Positions 44,553-52,832 of a stretch of DNA of 64,000 bases are shown one piece after another. The DNA lies in NCBI RefSeq assembly GCF_003429005.1, contig NZ_QVQV01000008.1, positions 248,001 to 312,000 on the forward strand. The letters are read 5' to 3'. How positions within the stretch are numbered: the first letter of the stretch is position 1; each line of letters begins with the position of its first letter. The notes beneath the pieces are model-generated. The model did not search any database and had not been told where the DNA came from. It worked only from the letters and a program-made list of their open reading frames with translations. Position numbers and translations under genes: made by a program. The DNA comes from Paraburkholderia sp. DHOC27. GTDB lineage: Bacteria; Pseudomonadota; Gammaproteobacteria; Burkholderiales; Burkholderiaceae.

Positions 44553-45377
44553 ATGAACAAACGCCGTATGCTCAAAACCGCCCTCGCCACCGTTTTGCTC
44601 GGTGTCGGCGTTGCTGCCTCGCAGATCACGTTCGCTGATCCGCAAACCATTCGCGTGGGCATCATGTCCGGCGAAGACGAAGACGTCTGGCGCGTGGTCG
44701 CGGCCAATGCAGCTAAACAGGGCCTCGCGATCAAGGTCACGACCTTCTCCGATTACACGCAGCCTAACGAGGCGTTGTCGGAACACGATCTCGACGCGAA
44801 TTCGTTCCAGCACAAGCCCTACCTCGACGCACAGATCAAGGCGCGCGGCTATACGATCGTGCCGGTGGGATACACCTACGTGCAGCCCATCGGTCTGTAC
44901 TCGCGCAAGGTGAAGTCGGTGGCCGATCTGCCGACGGGCGCCACCGTTGCCGTGCCGAACGATCCGAGTAACGAAGGCCGTGCGCTGCTTCTCCTGCAAT
45001 CGCAGCATCTGATCACGTTGCGTCCCGATGTGGGTCTGCTTCCCACAGCGCGCGATATCGCCAGTAATCCGAAGCAAATTCACATCAAGGAACTCGATGC
45101 GGGTATCGTGGGCCGGGCCATCGGCGATGTGGACGCGGCCGTGATCAATACCGACTGGGCCGTGAAATCGGGCATCAAGATTCCGCAGGAGCGGATTGCA
45201 CAGGAACCGATTGCGGGCAGCCCGTATCGCAACCTCCTTGCAGTCAACACGAAAGATGCCAACGCGCCCTGGGTGCATGCACTGGTTGCGAGTTATCAGC
45301 AACCCAACGTCGCCGCCGAAATTCTCAACGTCTATCACGGCGTGACGATTCCGGCATGGGACGGCGCACCGCATTAA
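44553..45377 (+). CDS. MetQ/NlpA-type periplasmic substrate-binding protein
   Basis: 274 residues. The mature part shows the MetQ fold: IRVGIMSGEDEDVW, TTFSDYTQPNEAL, DANSFQHKPYLD, VAVPNDPSNEGRALLLLQ and VGRAIGDVDAAVINTDWA. It would bind methionine or a related sulfur compound. Unlike classical MetQ it lacks the lipobox cysteine; the signal region ends in ITFADPQT, so the protein is probably soluble in the periplasm. No MetN or MetI gene is present nearby. The ATG is inside a longer open frame. Confidence 0.88.
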   Translation: MNKRRMLKTALATVLLGVGVAASQITFADPQTIRVGIMSGEDEDVWRVVAANAAKQGLAIKVTTFSDYTQPNEALSEHDLDANSFQHKPYLDAQIKARGYTIVPVGYTYVQPIGLYSRKVKSVADLPTGATVAVPNDPSNEGRALLLLQSQHLITLRPDVGLLPTARDIASNPKQIHIKELDAGIVGRAIGDVDAAVINTDWAVKSGIKIPQERIAQEPIAGSPYRNLLAVNTKDANAPWVHALVASYQQPNVAAEILNVYHGVTIPAWDGAPH

Positions 45378-45396
45378 GCGTAAAACCGTCCACCGC

Positions 45397-45422
45397 CGTA
45401 GCGTCCTCTCGGGCGCTACGGT
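45397..45422. terminator. hairpin between convergent genes
   Basis: A perfect 8-bp stem, CCGTAGCG/CGCTACGG, has a 10-base loop and lies midway between the MetQ-like and the orphan transposase-domain genes. Confidence 0.5.
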
Positions 45423-45437
45423 CCCGACAACGCCTCA

Positions 45438-45839
45438 TCAAGCTATTTCCAGCGGCGCACGCCACGTCTGCGGACCGCTCCACGTCAGACCATTCACACG
45501 CTGCTGCTCCGCCCTCGCGCGTGCCTGCATCAACACCGCGCCAATAGGACCGCGCAGCGGCACATGCCGCCCACCCGCAGCAAGCCGCCTGAGCATCTCG
45601 GCGAGCGTTCCATCGGCCTGCCATTCGTCGAAGCGCCGGCAGCACGTGGGACGCGACGGATACCAGCCAGGCAGACTGGCCCAGCCGCGTCCCGTGGATA
45701 ACGCCCACAGCACTGCATTCACGACTGTGCGCGTGTCCGCACGCGGCCGCCCCGCCCTCGCAGGCGGCATGCTTTCCATGAAGAACAGACCTTCAATCAG
45801 GGCCCATTCGTTGTCGCTCAAATCGTCAAAAGCAGTCAT
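45438..45839 (-). CDS. orphan transposase N-terminal domain protein (DUF4096/IS5-like)
   Basis: 133 residues. It begins FDDLSDNEWALIEGLF and continues with GRPRADTRTVVNAVLWALSTGRGWASLPG and RRFDEWQADGTLAEML, the N-terminal DNA-binding region of IS5/IS4-type transposases. The DDE catalytic domain is absent, and no inverted repeats or remainder of an element is visible around it. It is the last gene of the monooxygenase operon, 70 bases after the LLM stop. It is either a decayed element or a domesticated DNA-binding protein; the intact reading frame favours the latter. Confidence 0.8.
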   Translation of the reverse strand: MTAFDDLSDNEWALIEGLFFMESMPPARAGRPRADTRTVVNAVLWALSTGRGWASLPGWYPSRPTCCRRFDEWQADGTLAEMLRRLAAGGRHVPLRGPIGAVLMQARARAEQQRVNGLTWSGPQTWRAPLEIA

Positions 45840-45908
45840 GTCATTTCTCAATGCAACGTGAACGGACCCACAGAAAGCAAACGCGCTCATGCAGGTTCTG
45901 GCACACGT

Positions 45909-47279
45909 TCACACCGCCTCAACCGTCTGGCGCCGGAAACTCGCCGCTGCGTGGCGTGCCGGCAACTGGTCGCCCTGCGCAAACAGTTTGTGTCGCAAGG
46001 TACCATCGGAATAGGCGGTTTTGTAGAGCCCACGGTTCTGCAATTCCGGCACCACGAGATCGATGAAATCTTCATAGCTTTCCGGCACCACCGTACGGCT
46101 CAGATTGAAACCGTCGACGCCAGTCTCTTCAACCCACGACTGCAGTTCATCCGCCACTTGCGAGGCGCTGCCCACGATGGCCGGATAGCGCCCGCCGAGT
46201 TCGAACATCTCCAGCAGCTTGCGACGCGTCCAGCCGTGCTGCTTTGCCGTGCGTGTGGCCGATTCGATCGCATTGGTGGGCGCGTAATCCACGGGTGCAT
46301 CCAGATCGTATTGCGCGTAGTCGATGCCCGTGCTCGCCGCGAAGTGCGCGAGCCCCGCCTCGCGGCTCGCATAGCGCAGATAGTCCGCGTATTTCTCGCG
46401 CGCCTCGCGTTCGGTCGTGCCTGCCACCACCGCCGCGCCCACGAAAATCTTGACGTCGTCCGGTTGACGCCCCGCCTCGACCAGTTGCTCGCGCAAGGTT
46501 CGCACCGTCTCGCGTCCCACGGCGCGGTTCGGCGGCGAAATGAAAACGCACTCCGCGTGACGCGCGCCGAAACGCTGACCGCGCCCGGAACTACCAGCCT
46601 GGAACAGCACCGGCGTGCGTTGCGGCGACGGCTCCGCGAGGTGATAGCCCTCCACGTTGTAATACCGTCCTGCATGCTTCACCGGATGCACCTTCGCCGG
46701 GTCCGCGTAGACGCGCCCTGCCTTGTCACGCCGCACGGCATCCTGTTCCCAGCTGCCTTCCCACAACTTATAGAGGAGTTCCAGGTACTCGTCGGCACGG
46801 TCGTATCGTTCGTCATGCGGCAACTGTTCGTTCAGACCCATTGCGCGCGCTGCGCTATCCAGATAGCCCGTCACGATGTTCCAGCCAATCCGGCCTTGCG
46901 TCAGATGATCAAGGGTCGAGAAACGCCGCGCGAGCAGATACGGCTGTTCGTAGGTGAGATTGACGGTGACGCCAAAGCCGAGATGTTCGGTCACGGCCGC
47001 CATTGCCGACACCAGCAGCGTGGGATCGTTGACGGGAAGCTGAATCGACTCGCGCAACGTGACATCCACGTTGTGCTGATAAATATCGTAGACGCCGACG
47101 ATATCGGCGAGGAAGAGCCCGTCGAACAGGCCGCGTTCGAGCGTGCGCGCGAGCCCGGTCCAGTAGGGCAGAAGCCGGTAATCAGCGGAACGGTCACGCG
47201 GATGCGTCCACAAGCCGTGATTGATGTGGCCCACGCAATTCATGTTGAACGCGTTGAGCAGGATCTGCTTGTTGGCCAT
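45909..47279 (-). CDS. NtaA/SnaA/DszA-family FMNH2-dependent monooxygenase
   Basis: 456 residues, luciferase superfamily, of the longer NtaA/SnaA/DszA branch: MNCVGHINHGLW near the start, FLADIVGVYD, RRFSTLDHLTQGRIGWNIVTGY and FQAGSSGRGQRFGARHAE. It should oxidise a C-S- or C-N-containing substrate with FMNH2 and O2. Its ATG overlaps the upstream acyl-CoA-dehydrogenase-fold gene stop by one base (TAATG), indicating coupled translation. Together with the two SfnB-like genes it resembles a Dsz/Sfn-style desulfurisation unit. Confidence 0.9.
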   Translation of the reverse strand: MANKQILLNAFNMNCVGHINHGLWTHPRDRSADYRLLPYWTGLARTLERGLFDGLFLADIVGVYDIYQHNVDVTLRESIQLPVNDPTLLVSAMAAVTEHLGFGVTVNLTYEQPYLLARRFSTLDHLTQGRIGWNIVTGYLDSAARAMGLNEQLPHDERYDRADEYLELLYKLWEGSWEQDAVRRDKAGRVYADPAKVHPVKHAGRYYNVEGYHLAEPSPQRTPVLFQAGSSGRGQRFGARHAECVFISPPNRAVGRETVRTLREQLVEAGRQPDDVKIFVGAAVVAGTTEREAREKYADYLRYASREAGLAHFAASTGIDYAQYDLDAPVDYAPTNAIESATRTAKQHGWTRRKLLEMFELGGRYPAIVGSASQVADELQSWVEETGVDGFNLSRTVVPESYEDFIDLVVPELQNRGLYKTAYSDGTLRHKLFAQGDQLPARHAAASFRRQTVEAV

Positions 47280-48529
47280 TACAGCGCTCCATGCCGCGGC
47301 GGCAGCTTGTCGTTGAGATAGAAATTGCCGACCGCGTGATACTTCCAGCGCACCGGATCATGCAACGTGTGCGTGCGCGCGTTGCGCCAGAAGCGGTCGA
47401 GCCCGAGTTGATCGAGCGTGGCCGCCGTGCCTGCAAGTTCGAACAGGCGCGAGCCGGCGTCGAGCGAGACCGTCGTGGTCAAGGCGCGCGCCTCGGCCAC
47501 GGCAATGGAGGCCTCGGCTACCGAACGATCGGAAGGCTGCGCCTGAGCGGTGTCGGTGATGCGACCGGCGCGGCGCAGCGACGCTTCCGCTGCGCGCAGC
47601 CTTACCGCGAGATCGCCAAACTGTGCGATGGTCAGCGGGTCGTCGCTGGCGCGCTCGACTTTCGCGTCGATCCACGGCCGCGAACGCTCGCGCACGAACG
47701 CCAGCGCCGCCGCGAATGCGCCGCGTGCCTGGCCGAGATCGATCGCGGCGTGCATGATCTGCGCAACCGGGCCGATCGTCGTCGCGTGCTCGAAGGAAAC
47801 CTGAAACGGCACCACCCATTCCGGCTCGACACGCACGTGTTCGAACTGCACTGAGCCGCTACCGGTAACGCGCTGGCCGAAGCCGTCCCAGTCATCCGTC
47901 ACGGTCACACCGGGCGTTTCGCGCGGCACAAACGCCAGATACGTGACGTCGCGGCCGTCGTCGTCCGCGACCACCAGCGTCGGAATCCAGTGGGCGTACA
48001 ACGCGCCGGTGCAGTAAAACTTCTTGCCGTCGACAAACCAGCCATGCTCCGTGCGCGTCAGACGCGTGCGTCGTTGAAAATCCTTGTGACCGATCTCCGC
48101 TAGCGCATTGCCAAAGCGCTCGCCCGCCAGCACCCGTTCATAGAAAAAGCGCTGCTGTTCGAGACTGCCGCCCACGCGCAGCACCTCGAGCGCGTAGAAA
48201 TGGTTTTGCGGAATCTGGCCGAGCGAACCGTCGGCGGCGGAAATGGTGGCGATCACTTCAGCGAGCGTGCCGTTGCGCACACCCGGCCCGCCAAATTCAC
48301 GCGGCACGGTAATCGCCCACAGTCCGCTTGCGACGAAGGCGTCGAGTTCGGCCCACGGCAACCGCCGCTCGCGATCACGCAGCGCCGCTTCCGTTGCGAA
48401 GGTTTCAGCGAGCGAACGTGCCACGCGTAACGCATGCGCATCGTCCACGATGCGTTGGGGTGTGCACGGCACATGCGCTTGATCGGGCGCGGCCACTTCC
48501 GCAGTATCAATAGAAAGGTCGAGGCTCAT
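47279..48529 (-). CDS. SfnB/DszC-like flavoprotein (acyl-CoA dehydrogenase fold), copy 1
   Basis: 416 residues with an acyl-CoA dehydrogenase fold: ALRDRERRLPWAELDAFVASGLWAITVP-type opening (residues 45-75), IPQNHFYALEVLR, FYCTGALYAHWIP in the middle and a C-terminal HTLHDPVRWKYHAVG. The catalytic Glu of true acyl-CoA dehydrogenases is not obvious, and the sequence matches the SfnB/DszC group of flavin monooxygenases or sulfur-utilisation proteins. It lies 3 bases from a paralogue of exactly the same length and overlaps the LLM gene downstream. Confidence 0.88.
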   Translation of the reverse strand: MSLDLSIDTAEVAAPDQAHVPCTPQRIVDDAHALRVARSLAETFATEAALRDRERRLPWAELDAFVASGLWAITVPREFGGPGVRNGTLAEVIATISAADGSLGQIPQNHFYALEVLRVGGSLEQQRFFYERVLAGERFGNALAEIGHKDFQRRTRLTRTEHGWFVDGKKFYCTGALYAHWIPTLVVADDDGRDVTYLAFVPRETPGVTVTDDWDGFGQRVTGSGSVQFEHVRVEPEWVVPFQVSFEHATTIGPVAQIMHAAIDLGQARGAFAAALAFVRERSRPWIDAKVERASDDPLTIAQFGDLAVRLRAAEASLRRAGRITDTAQAQPSDRSVAEASIAVAEARALTTTVSLDAGSRLFELAGTAATLDQLGLDRFWRNARTHTLHDPVRWKYHAVGNFYLNDKLPPRHGAL

Positions 48530-48532
48530 GGG

Positions 48533-49783
48533 TCAGTTCCACGAATGCCGCGCAGGCAGCGCGTGATTCAGGTGATAGTTGCCTAGCAGATGCAGTTTCC
48601 AGCGCACCGGATCGTGCAGCGTATGCGTGCGTGCATTGCGCCAGTGGCGGTCGAGGTTGTGAGCCGCGCGTGTCGCGGAAGAACCGGCCAGTTCGAAGAG
48701 CTTTTCGCTCGCTTCGAGCGCGATGCGCGTGGTCAGCACCTTGGCCTCCGCAACGGCCACCGACGCCCGCGCGCTCGCCGCGGCATCCAGGGTCTGTGTG
48801 GCGAGTTCATCGAGCGTCGCTGCGGCTTCGAGCAACACCTCATGCGCAGCGTGCAGGTCGATCTGCAAACGGCCGACATCCGCGATGATGTACGGGTCGT
48901 CCGTGGCGTGCGTCAGCCCGGAGTCCACCCACGGCCGGGCGCGTTCGCGCACGAACGTGATGGCATCGGCCACGGCAGCCTCCGCGATGCCCTGGTCGAT
49001 CGCCGCCTGGATCAGTTGCGAGGTGGGACCGAAGAGACCGGGGCGATCCGCGAGTTGCCAGATTGGCAGCACGTCCTGCGGATCGATGCGGACGTTCTCG
49101 AACGTGACCGTCCCGCTTGCGGTCGTGCGTTGACCGAACGAACTCCAGTCGTCGATCACGGTGAGGCCTTCGGCGTCGCGCGGCACCCATACCTGCACCG
49201 CACGTCCTTCGTCATCCGTGGCGCGGGTCGGTACGCGATGCGCGAACAGTGCGCCAGTCGAGTAAAAGCGCTGACCATCGAGACGCAAACCGTCGTGCGT
49301 CTGGGTGAGCCGCGTAGTGCCTTGCAGGATTGTCGCAGCAGCGGCCGAGCGGCGTTCCGGTCCGGCATTGCCGAGCCGCAGCCCCGCCAGCACTTCGCCA
49401 TACAAACGTGCTTTCTGCTCCGCCGTACCCGCCTCGCGCAATAACCCCAGTACCCCGAAATGATTTTGCGGAATCTGCCCGAGTGCCGGATCGGCTGCGC
49501 ACAAAATGACGAACACTTCCGCGAGCGTTGCATACGACACATCGGCGCCGCCATATTCGCGCGGCACCGTGATTGCGCCGAGTCCGCTTTCGGACCATTG
49601 TTGCAGTTCCGCCCACGGCAGCAAACGATGGCGGTCCCGCTCAGCCGCGCCCCCGGCGAAACGCGCCGCCAGTTCACGCGCCGCCGCCAGTGCTTCGGCG
49701 TCGTTGGCAATGCGCCGCACCTGCGCCGGATCGGGTAGACGCGGCAGCGGCAATGCGGTGGAGGAAGATTCAGGAGTGGACAT
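48533..49783 (-). CDS. SfnB/DszC-like flavoprotein (acyl-CoA dehydrogenase fold), copy 2
   Basis: 416 residues, a tandem paralogue of the gene just downstream, with equivalent blocks (LLPWAELQQWSESGLGAITVP, IPQNHFGVLGLLR, FYSTGALFAHRVPT, HTLHDPVRWKLH). Divergence is spread over the whole chain, so the duplication is not recent. The two may form a heteromer or prefer different substrates. It belongs to one operon: SsuA-like binding protein, copy 2, copy 1, LLM monooxygenase. Exact chemistry (sulfone or thiophene-type oxidation, or desulfurisation) is inferred. Confidence 0.88.
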   Translation of the reverse strand: MSTPESSSTALPLPRLPDPAQVRRIANDAEALAAARELAARFAGGAAERDRHRLLPWAELQQWSESGLGAITVPREYGGADVSYATLAEVFVILCAADPALGQIPQNHFGVLGLLREAGTAEQKARLYGEVLAGLRLGNAGPERRSAAAATILQGTTRLTQTHDGLRLDGQRFYSTGALFAHRVPTRATDDEGRAVQVWVPRDAEGLTVIDDWSSFGQRTTASGTVTFENVRIDPQDVLPIWQLADRPGLFGPTSQLIQAAIDQGIAEAAVADAITFVRERARPWVDSGLTHATDDPYIIADVGRLQIDLHAAHEVLLEAAATLDELATQTLDAAASARASVAVAEAKVLTTRIALEASEKLFELAGSSATRAAHNLDRHWRNARTHTLHDPVRWKLHLLGNYHLNHALPARHSWN

Positions 49784-49866
49784 GACGACCCGGATAAACA
49801 GAAGGAAGGTCCGCGTTGACTGCGTGGCAGACCTTCGCGGTTAATACCTGCGACAAAGGCCCAAGC

Positions 49867-50823
49867 TCACGCCAGAACAGCGTCCTTCACGACGATCTTG
49901 CGGGGAATCAGCTTCAGTTCGTAGAACGTGTCCGCAATGCGCTGCTGTTCGGCCAGCACGTTTGCGTCGACCGGTTTGTAGACATGCGCGTAATGTTCGA
50001 GGCCCGCCTGAATGATGCCGGCGTCGAGCCCCTGGACCGGCGCGAGTTGCGCGGCCGCGGCGGCCGGATTTTGCCGCACCCACTGGCCTTGCTTGTTGAG
50101 TTCCTCCATCACGATCGCGATCACGTCCTTGCGTTTTTGCGCAAACTCACGCTGACTCAGGAAGAACTCGTGATGGCTGGCCACCCCCTGGGCGTCGGCC
50201 AGCAGGCGTGCATTGCCCTGCTGCTCGGCACCGGCGAGGAACGGATCCCACACGGCCCATGCGTCGATTGCGCCACGCTCCAGCGCTGCGCGGGCATCGG
50301 CCGGGGCCAGAAAAATTGGCTGGATATCGGTGTAGTCGAGACCGTTCTTGCGCAGCAACGCCACGATAAACCAGTGCACGTCGGAACCGCGATTGAAGCC
50401 AACCTTCTTGCCCTTCAGGTCGGCCACCGTCTTGATGGGCGAATTCTTCTGCACCACTACGCCTTCCGCGTGCGGCGTCGGCACTTCGTAGGCGGTATAG
50501 ACGAAGTCGGCGCCCGCCGCCTGCGCAAACACCGGCGGCGCCTCGCCGACATAACCGAAGTCGATCGCGCCCACGTTCAGCCCTTCCAGCAATTGCGGCC
50601 CCGCCGGAAATTCATTCCACGTCGCCTTCACGCCGAGCGGCGTCAGACGCTTGTCGAGCGTGCCGTTTGCCTTGAGCAACAGCAGCGTGCTGGCGGACTT
50701 CTGATAACCGATCCTGAACTGGTCGGCCTGATACTTCGCAAAGGCCGGCACGGCAGTCACGGCGAGCGTCGCGCCCAACGCGGAGAGGAACGAGCGGCGG
50801 CCCCGGTGTGTGGTGTGGTTCAT
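49867..50823 (-). CDS. SsuA-type sulfonate ABC transporter substrate-binding protein
   Basis: 318 residues. The N-terminus RGRRSFLSALGATLAVTAVPAFA looks like a twin-arginine signal peptide. The mature part is classic SsuA: FRIGYQKSASTLLLLKA, AIDFGYVGEAPPVFAQAAG (the sulfonate-binding segment), DLKGKKVGFNRGSD and DAWAVWDPFLAG. It should bind alkanesulfonates or aryl sulfonates. The ATG is the only one with a signal peptide directly after it; longer frames add unrelated residues. It leads the operon with two SfnB-like genes and an LLM monooxygenase; no permease or ATPase is present. Confidence 0.9.
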   Translation of the reverse strand: MNHTTHRGRRSFLSALGATLAVTAVPAFAKYQADQFRIGYQKSASTLLLLKANGTLDKRLTPLGVKATWNEFPAGPQLLEGLNVGAIDFGYVGEAPPVFAQAAGADFVYTAYEVPTPHAEGVVVQKNSPIKTVADLKGKKVGFNRGSDVHWFIVALLRKNGLDYTDIQPIFLAPADARAALERGAIDAWAVWDPFLAGAEQQGNARLLADAQGVASHHEFFLSQREFAQKRKDVIAIVMEELNKQGQWVRQNPAAAAAQLAPVQGLDAGIIQAGLEHYAHVYKPVDANVLAEQQRIADTFYELKLIPRKIVVKDAVLA

Positions 50824-51019
50824 CTTGGTGCGTCCAGTGGATGACGAATGGGCGGGTCCGCGAACGGCCAGCCTCATGGGACGGTGGAAACGCATGGTGC
50901 GTCCATGCACGCTTCCAGTTGAACCAAAGATGCTACGCGCCGCACTCCACGCGTAGAAGTGATCTTTCGCGTTAAGCAAATCGCAGGGCGTGATAAGCGG
51001 TGAGCGCGGCCCTAACGCA

Positions 51020-52342
51020 TCACGTTGCGAAGAATCGATTTTCCGGTCGCGGCAGCCCGAGATTCTCCCGCAGTGTTTTGCCTTCGTACTCACGCCGGAA
51101 AAGGCCGCGCTTTTGCAGCTCGGGCACGACCTTGTCGACGAAATCGTCGAGGCCGCCTGGCAGATGGGAGAACATCACATTGAAGCCGTCCGAGCCCTCT
51201 TCCACGAGCCACTGCTCCATCTGATCGGCAATCGTCGCAGGCGTGCCGACCATCTCCAGACCCGAGTAGCCGCCAATACGCTGGGCCAGTTGACGGATCG
51301 TCAGCCCGTCGCGCTGCGCCCATTCGATCACCCGCTGGCGCGCGGTGCGGCTCGCATTGGTTTCCGGAATCTCAGGCAGCGGGCCATCTGGATCGAAGCC
51401 GGACACGTCATGCCCCAAGGCAATCGACAACGATGCCAGCCCGCTTTCGTAGTGTACGAACGTGTCGAGTCGTGCGCGGATTTCACGTGCCTCGTCCAGT
51501 GAATCGCCCACCACCACGAACGCCGCCGGCAGGATTTTCATGTGGTCGCGCGCGCGGCCGATCTTTTCCATGCGGCCCTTCACGTCCGCGAAAAAGCGTT
51601 TGCCGTCTTCCAGCAAGGTCTGCGCGGTGAACACGACCTCTGCCGTTTCAGCGGCAATCTGACGTCCCGCCTCCGACGATCCCGCCTGCACGATTACCGG
51701 CCAGCCCTGCACGGGGCGCGCGATGTTCAACGGTCCACGTACCGAGAAGTAGTCGCTCTTGTAGTTCAGCACGTGCAGCTTTTGCGGATCGAAGAAAGTA
51801 CCGCTGGCGGTGTCGCGGATAAACGCGTCGTCGGCCCAGCTATCCCACAGGCCTGTCACCACGTCGAAAAACTCACGCGCGCGACGATAACGTTCGTCGT
51901 GCTCCATATGTTCGTCGAGCCCGAAGTTGAGCGCTGCATCGGGATTGGACGTGGTCACCAGATTCCAGCCCGCACGGCCCGCGCTGATGTGATCCAGCGA
52001 GGCAAAACGGCGCGCCACGTGATACGGCGCGTCGAAGGTCGTGGAGGCTGTGGCGATCAAACCGATTCTTTCCGTCACCGCCGCGAGGGCGGGCAGCAAG
52101 GTCATGGGTTCGAACGAGGTCACCGTGTGGCTGTGCTTGAGCGCGTCGAGCGGCATGTTGAGCACGGCAAGGTGATCGGCCATGAAGAACGCGTCGAAGC
52201 GGCCACGTTCGAGCGTCTGCGCAAAACGCTTCAGATGCTCGAAGTTGAAATTGGCATCGGGATAGGCCCCCGGATATCGCCACGCGCCGGTATGAATCGT
52301 CGTGGGACGCATGAAAGCACCGAGGCGAAGCTGACGTGACAT
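51020..52342 (-). CDS. NtaA/SnaA/DszA-family FMNH2-dependent monooxygenase, second copy
   Basis: 440 residues. NtaA-type features include LRLGAFMRPTTIHTGAWRYPG, FFMADHLAVLNMP, ARRFASLDHISAGRAGWNLVTT and VQAGSSEAGRQIAAETAEVVF. It oxidises an organosulfur or amine substrate with reduced flavin. GGAG lies upstream of the ATG; a longer frame through 52579 lacks a ribosome site. A small conserved-looking gene precedes it by 88 bases and an SsuA-type binding protein follows by 196 bases, all on the same strand. Confidence 0.9.
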   Translation of the reverse strand: MSRQLRLGAFMRPTTIHTGAWRYPGAYPDANFNFEHLKRFAQTLERGRFDAFFMADHLAVLNMPLDALKHSHTVTSFEPMTLLPALAAVTERIGLIATASTTFDAPYHVARRFASLDHISAGRAGWNLVTTSNPDAALNFGLDEHMEHDERYRRAREFFDVVTGLWDSWADDAFIRDTASGTFFDPQKLHVLNYKSDYFSVRGPLNIARPVQGWPVIVQAGSSEAGRQIAAETAEVVFTAQTLLEDGKRFFADVKGRMEKIGRARDHMKILPAAFVVVGDSLDEAREIRARLDTFVHYESGLASLSIALGHDVSGFDPDGPLPEIPETNASRTARQRVIEWAQRDGLTIRQLAQRIGGYSGLEMVGTPATIADQMEQWLVEEGSDGFNVMFSHLPGGLDDFVDKVVPELQKRGLFRREYEGKTLRENLGLPRPENRFFAT

Positions 52343-52430
52343 GGGGCGATCTCCGTTGCAGAAGGATCGCCCCAGTGTAATCGCACTTGCCACGCGTTGC
52401 TGGCGCGGTGCCGCCATGCCGAAAAGCCCT

Positions 52431-52679
52431 TTATTCAGGCGGGATTTCGAGCGGCACGACAAACATGCCAGCGGTGTATTCCATGTGGAAATAGCCCACG
52501 CGGGCATACGCGGCGATGCGCTCCAGCCGCTCCGGCGACTGGCAACGGTGTACTGCCGTGACTGCGAGTTCGGCGGCAAGCCCCGGCGTCGCCTCGGCCC
52601 ATTTTGACAGTTGCCCGATGAGGCTGCGCACGGGATGCCGCAGTCCGTCCCGGATAAGCGCCGCAGAAGATGTGGCCAT
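52431..52679 (-). CDS. small hypothetical protein leading the monooxygenase operon
   Basis: 82 residues, soluble, with a helical first half and a second half containing HMEYTAGMFVVPLE. A strong GGAGG four bases before the ATG and a clean reading frame make it a real gene. No family is recognised. It is the first gene on the minus strand before the second LLM monooxygenase and may be cotranscribed with it. Confidence 0.62.
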   Translation of the reverse strand: MATSSAALIRDGLRHPVRSLIGQLSKWAEATPGLAAELAVTAVHRCQSPERLERIAAYARVGYFHMEYTAGMFVVPLEIPPE

Positions 52680-52832
52680 GTGACCTCCGTCGATTCATCG
52701 CTATACGAACGAATCTAGTCACACCGATACGCAAGCGCAAACAAGCAATTGTGGATTGGATTTCGCAAAATGCCGTATCTACGCGGGCAGCGTTTAAACG
52801 CAGCGCGCCCGCTCGAGCGGCTTCAGGCGGTT

